A DNA stretch of 64,000 nucleotides from Rostratula benghalensis (GCA_013399305.1 VXAI01000015.1:3137329-3201328), one strand, 5' to 3'. Shown: positions 27,467 to 41,300, counted from the first letter of the stretch. Notes: generated by a model not told the origin, from the sequence alone. Program-made: numbers and translations.

Positions 27467-28056
27467 NNNNNNNNNNNNNNNNNNNNNNNNNNNNNNNNNN
27501 NNNNNNNNNNNNNNNNNNNNNNNNNNNNNNNNNNNNNNNNNNNNNNNNNNNNNNNNNNNNNNNNNNNNNNNNNNNNNNNNNNNNNNNNNNNNNNNNNNNN
27601 NNNNNNNNNNNNNNNNNNNNNNNNNNNNNNNNNNNNNNNNNNNNNNNNNNNNNNNNNNNNNNNNNNNNNNNNNNNNNNNNNNNNNNNNNNNNNNNNNNNN
27701 NNNNNNNNNNNNNNNNNNNNNNNNNNNNNNNNNNNNNNNNNNNNNNNNNNNNNNNNNNNNNNNNNNNNNNNNNNNNNNNNNNNNNNNNNNNNNNNNNNNN
27801 NNNNNNNNNNNNNNNNNNNNNNNNNNNNNNNNNNNNNNNNNNNNNNNNNNNNNNNNNNNNNNNNNNNNNNNNNNNNNNNNNNNNNNNNNNNNNNNNNNNN
27901 NNNNNNNNNNNNNNNNNNNNNNNNNNNNNNNNNNNNNNNNNNNNNNNNNNNNNNNNNNNNNNNNNNNNNNNNNNNNNNNNNNNNNNNNNNNNNNNNNNNN
28001 NNNNNNNNNNNNNNNNNNNNNNNNNNNNNNNNNNNNNNNNNNNNNNNNNNNNNNNN
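27467..28056. other. Assembly gap (run of N)
   Basis: About 590 unresolved bases in GC-rich sequence. The length may be nominal. Translations that cross it are not meaningful. Confidence 0.99.
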
Positions 28057-29811
28057 GGGAGCGGGGCGGCCGAGGCCGGGCCTTGGGTCAGCACCAGGGG
28101 TCCCCGCAGCCGCGGGCGCAGCGCTGGGCCTTCGGGAGCCGTGCCCTGAGGCGCCTCGCCGGCAGCGGCTCCGGCAGCTCTCACTGTGCGGAGGCGAAGG
28201 TCCCCCCCTAAGGGCCACAGGGCGAGCAGCGCCTTCCTGTAACGGTAGCACCAAACCCGTCTCCATCAGCGCTACAGCCCGGTCCTGTTGGCTCTTTACA
28301 GTGAGCCTTGGTCCTTCCCGGAGCATCTGGCCGGGGAGTGGCGATGTGAGATTTAAAAAAGTGTGGGGAGGTGACCGAGGCGTGCTCGGGATTCCCTGGA
28401 GATGCTCCCTGTGGCCCAGTCTGCCTCTCACCTTCCCAGTAGGGTGCCTCGCACAACCAAAAAGCCTAAGTTAATAAATCGAGCAAGGGCAGGAGAAAAG
28501 GCAAACTAACACAGGCATTACTGTGGTAAATATTAGCTGTGTAAGTCAGTAAAGCAGTCCGTTTTTCCCTTACAAACACACCTGGGGAAACTGGTGCTAC
28601 CAACAACCTTGCAGTGACAGGGCTGTCATTAAAAGCTCCTGGTTCCATGGTCCCCAGAGGGCTGTAATGTTGTCCTTTGTCCCCCCCGCTTTCCACACAG
28701 CTTCTGCTGGTGCCGATATCAAGTACAGGCACCTATGGTCTTGTTTTCTCCTCAGGTTTTCCTCCAGCTGGCTCCCTCAAGCAATTGTCGTGCTCATGTC
28801 TTCTGCAACAAGTGTTATCTGTGGTGGGAAAGCGGAGTACAACAGGCACCCTTATCAGGCAGCAGCATGTACCTCCTGAAGAGCCAAATGCACCTGGAAA
28901 CTGTCACGTTACACTACGAGCTTCAACATTTGTAGGACAGAGCTACCCAGAGAGGACGCAAGTTCCCCGGCATGCTGTGAGATTAGTGTAAGAGAGCTCC
29001 ATTTATTCATCCAGATGGAAAATGGAAGGGATGATGTTTCCAAGCAGGCCAGATTATCAAACGCAGGCTTGTTATTTCTGCTAATAAGGGGAAGAAATGC
29101 AGCACATCCTCTTTTGAACTGACACTTCTGAGTTATTTCAGTAGCGGCATGGGGCAAGGGGAAGATTTATCACACAGTCCCAGCTGCACTTTGTTTAGAG
29201 AAGTGATAAAAGATCGCCTGTCACAGTGCAGCACTGCTGCCAGGGGAAACGGGAATACAAATTTCTCTATCGCTTCGACCAGGGCGTCTGAATCTTTTTT
29301 TGTCTCATTTCCTTAGGAAGTGAAGCTTTTACAATCGCCCCGCCTAGCTGTCCACCACCTTTGCTTCCTCTGCCCTCCCTGCCGTGATTTCTGAATTTGG
29401 CTCATTTCAGCTAAATTTGAGAGAGAGAAGAAGGCCCCAGCCCATATAGAAAAACAGTGGTGGGACAGAAGAAAGACTGCATGGATAGACTCCCTCCTTC
29501 CCAGGAGGGAAACAGCTTTGGTATCTCAGAACACGTCATATGTGTTTAATAGGACTGATAAAATGAAAGTGCATTGAATGGTGCATCTGCTTGATCTTGG
29601 AGACTGTTGCCATTGAGGTTACTCAGCAGTGAAATCAGCCTCCTCAAAGCTCTCTAGGTATGAGTGCAGCTGGGGACACTGGGAGCTGGAGACCTGCTGT
29701 GCTGCAAGGGATGAGGAGCACTTTGTGTAGCAGGGCACCAGGTGGAGATAAGCACACAGAAGAACACAAGGGAGAAGCACTGGAAGCTCTTTCAGCTGTG
29801 GAGAACATTCC

Positions 29812-29849
29812 TGTTTGAGACCAAGTCAAGTGTTTGAGACCAAGTCAAG
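29812..29849. repeat. Perfect tandem duplication, 2 x 19 bp
   Basis: The unit TGTTTGAGACCAAGTCAAG occurs twice back to back (29812-29830 and 29831-29849), followed by TGG. Confidence 0.95.
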
Positions 29850-31320
29850 TGGCTCGGCTGCCTATAACTAGACTTGAATCAGGAGAAGTTTAGCAACAAT
29901 TCACTTGTGTTTCAGGATTACCTGCAGCAGGAACCTTGGCAGACTCCTAACAATCCCTCTGCCCATGTAAGCCAACACTGGGGCACAGCAGGCGCTGAGA
30001 AGGAGCTGAAGCCGGGAACCCCACAGGTCTGCAGCACGATGCCTCCTGTACTACAGTCTTGGGAATGACTTTTTAGGAGCTGATGCTTTTTGCACCAGGG
30101 CTGGGGGGCTGGGCCATGCTGTGGGCACAGCCAGGGGCGTGTGACAGCCCCAGGTGGTTGGGTCCAGCTCCCAGGGATCTCTAACAGCAGCGTCTGAATC
30201 CCAGTGTGGGGCTGTAAAAGACAACTGTGAACGTTTGGAGACTCAGGTACCCTCTGTCCACAGCAAGGGAAGAAACCCGTGTTTGACATTATTTGCCTAA
30301 GCTCTTTCTTAGAAATACATTATTTAACAAGTTTTCTGAAAGCATTCAAATCCCCTGCCAGGTTTCATCTCCCAGGAGGGTTTCAACTCTATTGTCCCTC
30401 AAAATGCTGGTTTTAGAACAGAATCATCCTGGGGAAAGTTTGTATCCCTGCACTACATGCCATTCCTCATCCAGGGAATAGCACCCACCATCAGTGCTAC
30501 ATCGATGGTAATAAATTTAAATAAATCCAACCACTAGGATTTGTCTGGGGATCATTGTCTGCTGCCCTGCAGAGCTGGGGTAGTGACTGCTTGCCCACAC
30601 ATCAGCCAGCACACAGAGGCCACCACATGCCACCGCAGGAGAAGGCAGTGATGTCAAAGACTGCAGAGCTAAGATGTGCTGTGAAGGAGTTAACTCCTCC
30701 TGAAATACAGCTTTCATGAGAAGCAGAATCGTTGATATTTGTATTGCCTGGGTTCAACACCCACCCACCCGTTTCTACTTCCTTGATGTCACTAAGCCAC
30801 CTCTGATCTTTCAGAGTTGAATGAGCGTGTTTTTGCTGACGTACTTACCAACAACTAAATATAAAACACAGGAACAGAGCCAAATGCCCTGGAAGAATTG
30901 CTCGGGTTTGTTTTCCCTGAGAGTCAACAGCAGCCTAACGTCACAGCCACCATCTAGAGTTGGGCAATTTTGAGCTGTTTGGGCCCCAGGGTTTAGTGTC
31001 TTTGGAAGAGACTGTTGATTTCTGTTAAGTCTTCCCAGCGAGCGCTTTCCCTCTCTGCTCTGCTGCCTGTGGGTGTCCCATGGATTCAGCAGAGCGTTCT
31101 CAAGCCACATGGGCATGGGACACAGGGCTCCAACTTGTACTTGGCTACAGATTTTTCCACCAAAACCTTTCAACTTCTTCACAGGCAGCTTCACAAGAAC
31201 CCCTGTCCCTTACCCTCAGCATCAGCAACTTGTATATAAATATATATATATTCTTTACCACAATGCTATGCTGCAGGGAACACACACAAGGTTTTTCCAC
31301 AAAAGGGGGCTTTACATGTT

Positions 31321-31408
31321 AAAACAAACAAACCAACCCCCACAAAGCACTCCACCCCCCAAAAAAACCCCCAAAAACCAAAAAACCAAAACAAACCAAA
31401 ACCAAAGG
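31321..31408. repeat. A/C-rich low-complexity stretch
   Basis: Runs of A separated by short C runs (AAACAAACAAACC..., CCCCCCAAAAAAACCCCC, CCAAAACAAACC). Intergenic. Confidence 0.8.
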
Positions 31409-32203
31409 TCCAAGTGAACTGGGCTGCCACACTTTAAGCAGAAACCATGTTAATATTTATTTAGCTCTGACCAGTGTCCGAGGGTTGCCATAGGGTCTCG
31501 CCCAGGTTGTACCATTACGTTTTCACCAAGCCAAAGAGTAGCTTCTCAGAGTTGTCCCCAGCACTGTCACCAGTTGTCATGGGGCAACTCTGCAGGGAGA
31601 AGGACCTGGCTGTCCCTGCACCTGAGTCAGTGTGGACAGCGTGTGAGCAGAGCTGGCCTCTCCAGGCAGGAGCGTTCTCACAAAGCAAACACGTGGGCTC
31701 CAACTGCCTGTGCTGGGAAAGACAGCGGCAGGAAACAAGTTATAAATAGGGCCCAATACGGAAAAACAATTCCAGTTGATGGTAAATGAAGATTTTGAAA
31801 TAGAGCCTTTTCTTACAAACCAACAATGCAGTGCTGTGAGTGCACGGGGCGATGCTGAGTCACAGCAGGGCTGAGGGCAGGACCCTCCCTGGGGGAGCTC
31901 ACGGCCAACAATAACACACGCGCTCCAGCAAGCGGAGTTTTGGGAAACGTTGGGTGCATTATGGTATTTGGCTCCAAACGTTTACACTTCTGTTGCTGAA
32001 GCTTCTGTAAGAGTGGAAGGACTGGACTAATGAATGCAGGATCTCTCTCACGTCCCATGCAGAGCTGAACTTCTCATTAACCCTCTGGGAAAAAGGGATG
32101 ACTTTTTCCACCCAAAAATCAAGGCTGGTAAAGCTATGAAATACCTTGCGCTAACTGGAATGATAAAGTACTTTTAAAAGGCCACTAACAATTTCAAATC
32201 AAT

Positions 32204-32209
32204 TTTATT
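32204..32209 (-). terminator. ULK1: Candidate distal ULK1 poly(A) signal (AATAAA)
   Basis: Minus-strand AATAAA downstream of the stop. The next AATAAA further left is in the intergenic region. Confidence 0.5.
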
Positions 32210-32770
32210 TTCTTAAATTGGTGGTGTACAATTTAAAGCCAAAAAAAAAAAAAAATGGTCACACAAAACACAAATAAAAAATGTTGACAAAGTATCAAGC
32301 ATTACCTTATAAAGAACATCCTCATACGCTCTCACAAACCTGAAGATACACGTTTATTAGACTGAGGTTTCTTGAAATCTATCAAAGACGCTACACACAA
32401 ACGCTGCAACAGTAACAAAGCCATGAAAACAGCAGGTGGCCTACACTAGCAACTTCAACAGTGGGTGGGGACTGGTTTTTGGGGTGTTTTCTTTTGCTTT
32501 TTTCTTTTTTTTTTTGCATACCTTATGGTCTACAAAGCAATAAATATTTTTCACTAAAAAAGTTGGTTTCACTCTACATGCAGTTAAAATTTAAAAAAAA
32601 AAAAGTCACCAAAGTGATGGCAAAATAAATCACCTGTCTGATTTGTTTTTCTATTTTTTTTTTCCCCCATTTTTGAGGCATTTTTCTGTAGTTTTTGTGG
32701 GTTTTTTTGTTGGTTTTTTTTTTTTTTACTCAAGCACAGTGGCTAAGCTTCAAGTATTGAGAGAGAAAAC

Positions 32771-32871
32771 GTATATATACACGTTTGTGTTTGTGTGTGT
32801 ATCTCTACATACACACACTCGCGCGCACACACACACCCTGGTATGTATATACACAAACACATACATATATA
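32771..32871 (-). repeat. ULK1: Alternating purine-pyrimidine GT/CA/CG tract with hairpin
   Basis: Roughly 100 bases of mostly alternating purine and pyrimidine, with TG, CA, CG and TA steps. GTGTGTGTAT at 32793-32802 and ATACACACAC at 32809-32818 form a perfect 10-bp stem around a 6-base loop. It lies in the probable ULK1 3'UTR. Confidence 0.85.
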
Positions 32872-33195
32872 TTGGTTGTAGGTCTGTAAACCACAATGTT
32901 TTGGAGCAGTATCTACTTGTGTACATTGAATGTGGACAATTTTGGTACATTCAAGTAATGAAGTACAGCTGGAAGGTTAGAGCTGAGCTGGCCACGCAAG
33001 AGGGAGGGTGACGCCAGCGGTGGGTGCAGGCAGGGTGCGGAGCGGTGTTGGTGCTGCAGGGTCCCTCCTGGCTCAGTGCTCCCCTGCCCCATAGCCCTTT
33101 GCACAACCACTATCACCCTCGGGGAAGCAGACTGGGTCTCCTCGGTTTTCCTGGCCACAGGCTGGGGGAAGGGGGGCCGGCTGGATGTTTTCATG

Positions 33196-33201
33196 TTTAT
33201 T
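33196..33201 (-). terminator. ULK1: Candidate proximal ULK1 poly(A) signal (AATAAA)
   Basis: Minus-strand AATAAA about 2.1 kb after the stop codon. It could give a shorter 3'UTR. Confidence 0.35.
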
Positions 33202-35306
33202 GTCTCTTTTTTTTGAATTTTCTTTTTTTTTCCCCAGGCACAAGCACAAACGGCCACAGAAGCAGCAGGCTGCAAGTGTACGATGTAACAGCAGCCCAAT
33301 GCTGAAGCATTTGTGAAAGCTACACTTCAACCTCCCCAGGTGGGGTAATCACAAATAGTTTTTAATTTCTGTATTGGCATCTCCTCTCCGTGATCAGAAA
33401 CACCCACGTTGCCAAAGACGACGCCAGCTCCCAAGTCAATTAAGTTGCTCCTGAAACTCTTGTAAAATATCACACTGAATGTGCCGATGTTGAGAGAGGA
33501 AAAAAAAAAAAGCAATGAGGACTTAACCGCCACGTGCAAAATATTTTTGGATCCCCAAAAACAAAGCCTGAGGTTTCGAGTTGCTTTCAAAGATCATTTT
33601 TCTGCCCAGCGCTAACCAAATACTGCCACGACTCTGATAAATTAAGACACACACGCGCGCACACCGACAGCTCTCCATCCTCTCACACCCATCCTCACAG
33701 CATCCAAAGCCTCAACCGGATCCAGCCACTCACACCCGCAGTCTCGTTTGGCTACAGAGTCTCCTCAAAAGAAATGCTGAACGTACAACCGAACACTACA
33801 AGATTTCTTTATATAAAAAACCAAACAAACCCAAACAAATGAAGCAGCAAATAAAACTTCTTTTAAAAAAATGCATTTCCAACTGTAAGTGTGTAGGATC
33901 TCAACGCCTGTTCTTGAGCTCTTAAAAAGCATGGAGCTTTGTACTGACTGTCCTTAAAAGAACATTTAAATAAAAAATAAACACAAACAAAACACATCTT
34001 GGTACTGCCAGTCAGCTTTGCCTGGTGTGGGGGAGGAACAGCACAGACTCCGCAGTGCTTTTTGCCTCGCACTCACAAGATACAGTACAGTTAAATACGT
34101 ACAGTTACACACAAACCATATATATATATCAATATATATTCACCCTTAGGAATACATATTAATATACGCACACACGTAGTGCAATAAAACAACCAGGAAG
34201 CAAGGAAAGGAATAAAAACAACAGCATTCCTAACAGTCGTGATGTTCCTGGGTTGTTGTGTGATGCAAAGTCAACTTCTCACAGTTCCCACAGTGTGTAA
34301 AGTGCTCCTTTGATTCACAAAGCTAGTGTTTGCAGCTCGGGGTGGGGGGGACACGCCAGGGCAGGGGCTGCCGAGCCCACAGCTGAACGCTGGGCAGCAC
34401 TGGGGGCTTCTCCTGGCAGCTGCGGGGCTGCAGCCGGGCTCAGCAGCCCCGCCGACTGCCACCTCCGTCCCGCTGAGCTTGGGGACCGAGGGAGGAACGG
34501 ATTCAGTTTGGCTTTTTACAAACACGGGAGCGTCACGTCAGGCTTTCTGTCCTCCTCCTGTTCCCTGCACCGTCTCTTTCCCTGCGCCGTTCGCCCAGGC
34601 AGGCGCAGAGGCGGCCTGAGGAGATGCACACTGTGCCCAGCAGCAGCACATCCTCTGCCCTGCCCGCTGGGGCTGCAGGGCCGGGAGCCGCTTCAGCAGC
34701 GCTCGGGCGAAAGGGAGCAGACTCCCCCTTCTCCACCGTTCCGTGAGCCCTCCGAGACATAAACGTGTAGGAGAAGGGACAAAGGAGAGAAAGACGGGGA
34801 GCTTCGGGTTGCCAGGAAGCTTCAAGATGCCTGGCTCTCAGCTGGGACGGGGGAAAGTACACGAACTGGCCTTGATTTCTGAATGACACCCTCCAACGGT
34901 AACCGCAGCCGGCAGTTACATCCATCCATCGCCTGCAATGGACACAGCACTGGAATACCCTGTTCTGAAGCAAGAGGGACAGGCAGCAGTCTTATCCTTC
35001 AAAGTGCTGGGAAGAAGCGGATTTCTATCCTTCATCCCCTCTGCCAAGGGAGGGAAAACCTTTCCACATCAGCTACGTCTTCGCCCAGGCCTTTGGGCAG
35101 GGAAGCATTTGCGCTTGCTGCAGTCACACATCCCGGCGAAGCAATACCGCTCCGTGGAACGACTTCCCAAAACGTCAAAACACAAAGCATTGAGCAGTTC
35201 ATCCTCCAGGTCTCCTACTGCCAAAATCATTTCCCAGCACAGCAGCAGCCGTCGGAAACAAAGTGATCAGCTGGGGCGAGGTGCGTGAAGAAGAACAACA
35301 CTGACA

Positions 35307-35362
35307 TCAGGCGCAGAACCCCGAGAGCAGAGCGGACAGCCTGCGCTCGATGCACAGCTTAC
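35307..35362 (-). CDS. ULK1: ULK1 last coding exon
   Basis: Completes Cys, then encodes [17 protein letters not shown] and TGA at 35309-35307. Human ends [17 protein letters not shown], so the C-terminus is complete. Confidence 0.96.
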
Positions 35363-38300
35363 CTGGGAGAGAGGGAAAAAAACCCAAAACAATAAAAAGA
35401 AATCACCTTCTTCTTTTCCAGGTAATATTAAAGACTACCAAAACATGCTAGAGACTGAAGGAAAAAAACAAAACAACCCAACAACAGAAAAACAACCACA
35501 CACAAAAAAGCAGAACTTCAGCAAATCTAAGCAGCCCTTCCAGAACCGCTACCACACATCCATCCAGACTCCGCGAGGACCTGACTGCAAACACCACGCT
35601 GGGAAGGGAAGGTGAAAGGGCTGAGTAACTGGAGATCCAACAACAAACGCCAGGAGGCAGCAGCTCTGACAGAGGTACCAAGGTGTTACAAAGAAACACC
35701 ATCCACTGGGACAATTTATTCACTTTTAGTTACTGCAGTGACTTTTGCCAGCAGTGCAAGATGACTCAGGGCCCCCAGTGCCATTTGTCATTGCTTCCAA
35801 CTGAGAGACTGGGCCCAGCCCAGCCCAGGCAGTGCCCAATTCCACTGTCTGAGCCCAAGACTCTCTGGAAAACTAAACATTTGATGGAATTCATTCCCCT
35901 CACAGGAAGACTCACTGTATTTCTCCATTTACCATTTCACTTTTCAGAAGTAAGTGATCATATACCAAAGATGTAAAATGAAATGCATACCCACTGCAGC
36001 CTACCAGAGAACAAGGCAATCAGGAAGCTGGAACAAACGGTCAGGCAGGGAATACCAGCATATCAACTGGGAGCAGAAATCTATTAGATGCATTAGCTGT
36101 GCCTCTGGACAAAAGGTGTGATTTAGGTTGGGTAAGAAAGGATACAATGGAAACTACTTAGTATTCCCTATTCACTTAGCTCTCTGGTACCACACACCAC
36201 CTGCCAATCTCCCCTTGCTCTCCTTCAGTGAGCCTCATGTCAGCTGTGAAAGTTGGTGATAATTAACTGACTGATGGCCTGGGAGCCAGAAATCTCTCCT
36301 CTCATTACCGATCCAAGAGCTCTGCCTGCATGGAGGACCAGAACAGCCAGGCAGCACTCCGGGTGCCAGCCCAGGAACAGCATTCAGTAGCCAGTAGAGG
36401 GGAGAGGCAGGGTTTGCCCCCTGAGCCCCTTCCCTTCAGCTGCCCAGATGCTGAGGTGAAGTCGAGCTGCTCTAACAATGGCCATCCCCCATCCCTGCAC
36501 CCGCCTCCCACAGGAGGGGATGACAGGGGGGAAATAAATCCCCGCCATAAGGGCAGGGAAAGTGCACTCAGAGCAAGTGAGGTCAGCCCATTCCATTCCA
36601 CTCCACACTCCCACTGCTGCGGGGCCTGCAGCAGCAGAGAGTAACACCCCTCAGGCCAAAGGGAGAGGGCAAGAGAGGCGACAGCAGCAGCCAGAGCGGT
36701 CCATCTGTGTCCCGGAGAGGAAGCCAAACGACGGCAAGTTGGTAAGGGTTCAGCTTTCACTGCTACAGCAAGCACTTATTGATGAGAAAGATACTTGTCT
36801 GCTGCCTGCCCAGCCAGAGCTGGGGCCGGGGCACCAGGCAGAGCAGCAGTCCTGTTTCAGAAGACATGTTGGAAGGAGCCCTTGCTGTGCTCATCAGCCA
36901 TCTCTGCCCAAAAGCCACCGCAGTCTCACGGTCCCAAGTGCTCTGTGCAATCAGAGCCATGGTGCCGGCTGGAAACCAAACCCAGGCCCCTGCTGCTGCC
37001 AAACCACTTCCTTCAGCAAGTTCCTTCATGCACCAAAAGCTCCGACAAAGCCCTGGCAATCACTCTGCAAGGGAAGCTCTTAAAATATGGCTTAGAACAA
37101 GGACCTGCATTTCTAACAGTTTTCCTGCTGGGAAAGCAGGAGGCCAGGCTGTGAGGAGCTATAACAAGCCAAGAGTTCTCTGCTATGTCCACCAAGATGT
37201 AGCCAAAGGAAAAAGAGGATGCTGGGCACTGAGGTTTTTAAACCATGCAGCTAGAAAAACATATGTTCTATAGGAGAAAAGTCACTGAACACTCACATTT
37301 ATTGATGTTTTCTATGTCCCCCTGTTCAGTGATGATGTTCAGGAGCCCCTCCATCAGCAGCAGAGCCTTGTGGTACCTCTGTGCACAGTCCTCTCTGTGG
37401 TGGAACATCTCATCCAGGGCTGCAGACTGCACCTGTGGGCAACAAACCCATGTCAAAAGGTTACTCCCAGATCAGACTTGGCTTTCCCAGCACCTCCCTT
37501 GCCCAGCCTCCAGAGGCTGCACACAGTGTGACAAGTAAACCATCTGCTGAGGCCACCAGCAGGAACTGCTAATGGCCAACGCTGGCTCCGTGCTCCCGGG
37601 CACCGTACGGTTATTACCATTTGCACAGCATAGCTGAAGATGAGCTTCTCTGCCGTGATGCTGTTGATCCGATCCATGAGTTTCTGTTTGTCCAAGAAGA
37701 ACCTCTGGAGTCTCATGTTGAGGCAGTGACAGGATGACACACTGGATTTATAAAGCTCATTCAGCTTCTTCACAACTAGAGCAAAGGAAAGAAATGCTTT
37801 AGACACTACTTCTAGTTCTCCTTGTGCTTCTCAATCTCCATCCATGCATGGGACCCCAAGTGAGTAACTTCAACACCATGGGATTAGGTTAAAGCCAAAA
37901 GAAAGACAGGCTTGCTGCACCAACAGGGTCTTTTTTCTACTCTGTCACCTTCACCAGATATAAGCCTGCATGTGACAACACCTACACATACACCCGGTTC
38001 ACCTGAGGCCAGCTCTATTTTTGTTCCCTTCAGCAGCCACGAGGCAGGGCTCAGTCTGCACCGTGCACGATGTCTCATGCACCACCAGAAGCAACAGACA
38101 AGCCAGATAAAAAGCTTCTGCTACTTGATGGGTGACAACGTGCTGTGAAGCAGTACGTGACTCGCATGTGGTAGCTGCTGGACCCGAGTGTGGATGAGCA
38201 GCACTGACTAAGCAAAGGAATCTCTCTCCTGGGACTCTGCTGTCCCAGAAAGAAAAGACACCAATGCCTGTGAAAGGCCACCTCCTTTCCTGAACGACAG

Positions 38301-41300
38301 CAGCAAGGACAGGAAGGTTACAGGACAGAAAATCAGGAATCAGATATGGTTCTGAGGGATTGAATAACAATCCTAAACAGCAAGCGATGCTACAGGCCTG
38401 AGCCTCCCTAGTTGTGTGGCATGGTCTCCACAAAGCACTGAACACAAACTCCCACCAACATCTGATGAGCAGTAACCACTACACGTGCATCTGAAAATAC
38501 CCACACTGCAAGGTCTGCTCCTGCAGGAGGCAAATTAACCCAAACCATGAACCAGCCTCTCTCAGCTACAGCTACAGCACACAGAGACAACCTCCCATGA
38601 CAGCCAAGCCTTGTCACTAAACCCAGCCTTCCCAAGCAGAGAGCAGGGAGCCAGACAAGAGACTGCCTGCAGAAAAAACAGGCTGCTGCAACTCTTTGTC
38701 AGAGAAAAGGGCCAAGGCACAAAGCTGTAACCCTCTCAGGACTGTCAAATCACCCTCACCCTGGAGGAACTCGAGAAGGATTGGGAACCCCAGAGCTCAG
38801 GAAGGCAAAATGAAAAACTCCATGAGAAGAGAATCAAGAGAGACTATTTAAAAACCAAAACAAGAGACAAATACAGCAATATTGTCCTCCATGGAATTCA
38901 GTCAGAGCTCTGAGCTGTGCCCAGATTATCAGGAAAAAGAGGATGGCTGTGGGGAGGGATCCTGCCTGGCACACACCACCCAAGGACACTCCAGGGCAAT
39001 GTCTTGTCAGGTTTCCCTGATTTTTCCATACACAAGTACCTTTAAAACCCTCTTGTCTTCACTGTGCCCTACAAATTGTCAAGGGAGCAGTATTTTGTGG
39101 GGAGAGAAACAAGGAAAGACAACCTTGCCCAATTCCCGCACACTGAACTACACTACAAATGCAGAAGTTGCAATCTGCCCTGAGGAGGAGTAATTTATTT
39201 GGATTGGGACAACTTTCTTCTTTGCCTGAACACATACAAGACGTGTAGCTAAACTCACACAGCTTGCTCCATACTGCCTGCTACAACATATGTGTGCTCA
39301 TTCCATTTAACTTTTTTTAGTTTTTAAAGTATTTGTTTCTAATCACTGAATCACAGCCAGCTCACATCACAAGCCAGCCAGTCAGATGCAAATGTGAGGC
39401 TGTAACACCAGTAAAGAAGCGTCTCTGGCATTATCAGTATTTTACTTCCTGTGTTTTTGTTTCACTTGGAAAACCATCGCTGCCAGGACAGGTCTCCAAT
39501 TGCCAAGCAAGCACTTCCTAGGACACACACGGTGTAATTAAGTTGGACTTACGTCAAGTACAAATAAGCACCTGAGATAGCCATGTACAGCAATCAGATA
39601 AGATACATTCCCCTCTCACTAATTAGTGCTCGAGATTCTCACAGGGGCACGAGCAGGAGTTTTGAGACCTAAAATCAACCTGAAGAGAGGGAGGTTCCCC
39701 TCAGTGCAACGAAACAAGACCTGGCTGTGCAAGGGGACAATAAAAAATAAACCCTGGGCTTATTTATTTATGGGTGGGGGTTCCCACTCACCAGCCCCCT
39801 CCATACCCTTTGGGATATTTTTAATACTTCCATTTGAGGGGAGCCCTTTGCGCTGTGTGCCCAGCAGCCCCTTACCTTGCTTGACAGTGGAGGAGAGGCA
39901 GAGCTTGCCAGCTTTGATCTGCTCTATGGCCATCTGCAGCCCCGAGGACAGCAGCTCTGCTACTTTCAGGTAGAGCACGAGCTGCTCCGCGTAGCTGGAA
40001 GGAAAGCACACTGGGATGCAAACAGATTGATGGGACAGTGGAAGCCTCCCAAAGGGCTTCCAGTACCTCACGGTACGTGGGGTGGGAGGGAGGACAGAAG
40101 ACCTGAGAGCTGGGGGGGCTCTTTCCCCGGCCCCTACCTCCACTCCCGGCTGAGGAGGCTGATCTGGTCGGCCACCACACTCTCCTGGAGCTGGTACTCA
40201 GATGTCACCGAACTGCTCAGCTCGCTGGAGCTGCCTTTAAGGGCAGCGATTTCCATCACGTAGTGGACGAAGGCCAGGGTGAAGCGGAGGCTGCGCAGGA
40301 TGTCAGTGTGCTCTTGCTGTTGAAGGGACACCAAAGCAGGGGTTACAGAGGGAAAGCTGTCATGCCACAGAGGGCTGCTCACCTACAACCGTGCTGGTGA
40401 CTCATCCCACCTAACAGAAACAACACCCAGGCCTCAAACCCCTTACACCGCTCCTTTGGGCAGGGACAGCCAAATTCAGCCTCAAGCCCGCACTCCGCAC
40501 CAGTTCCCCCTCCAGAGGAACAGCAGCAAGTGACAGCCCAGGCTAGAGATCTCCAGACAACTCCCTGAGGAACCTGGTGAGACTTGCTCCAAAATTAAAT
40601 GCCCCCTTCCCAAGAAGCATCCCAGCTCTGTTGGACCCTCAGAAGTCAACCAAGAAGGGGGAGAGACCATCTGCACCACAGGCCCAGCTCTGGTCCCCAC
40701 CACAGCAATGCTGGTACAACACTAAAAGCTGGTTTGGATTTCAAGAGTGACAACCTCCTGTGGCACAGAAAACTGCCAACACAGCATGTTCCACCCTGTG
40801 GCCCAGCCATGGTCTATATATTCTTCCAGTTCAGAGTAGTGAGCCCTGGGTGAGGTCCCCTGAGGAGACAGCAAGAACAACCTTTTATCTGCAACTCCCT
40901 GCCACTTAAGTGTGTGTGCCAATGCCACTCACTAAGTGCCATGTTTCTTTCACAGCAGTTTTTCCTCTGCTGTTACAGATCAAAAGGGATTATCTCATTT
41001 CTGGGAAGCTGCATTGCTTAAGTAATTGAAAATATTTTTGGGAAGTTAGTATTTGTGGAAAAACTAAATGCGTATGGGTCCTGAAAAACTAACTGCTGCC
41101 TGGATCAGATACAACTCCATTGCTCCTACTCTCTCTGTAGAGAAGTGGCTAACCTGCTTATCTTCACATAGTCAGTGGCTCTGCTCTCTCCAAGGGGGCT
41201 GGTAAGGATGTTTCCTACATACAACCCATGCTCAAGTTCTGCAAACCTTCGTTTTTCATTTGCTGTCTCAGGCACTTGGCTGCTGAGGCAGGTTTGACTA

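Larger units (their letters stand above)
28216..32190. other. Intergenic region between ULK1 3' end and PUS1 promoter
   Basis: About 4 kb with no gene I can support. Open frames are short and show no family motif. It contains a 19-base perfect tandem duplication at 29812-29849, an A/C-rich simple stretch at about 31321-31408, and a short AT run near 31237-31250. It may hold enhancers or a noncoding RNA, but nothing visible shows this. Confidence 0.6.
32191..35306 (-). other. ULK1: Probable ULK1 3'UTR
   Basis: Minus-strand sequence after the ULK1 stop, with AATAAA at 33196-33201 and at 32204-32209. Using the distal signal gives about 3.1 kb. It contains T/A homopolymers (32484-32515, 32591-32603, 32713-32728), a GT/CA-rich hairpin region at 32771-32871, and an AT repeat near 34118-34140. 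Confidence 0.6.

Noticed and set aside
29918..30289. Minus-strand open frame of 123 codons in the intergenic region
   Set aside because: Cys/Pro/Gln-rich with no homology I can recognise and no upstream promoter signal.
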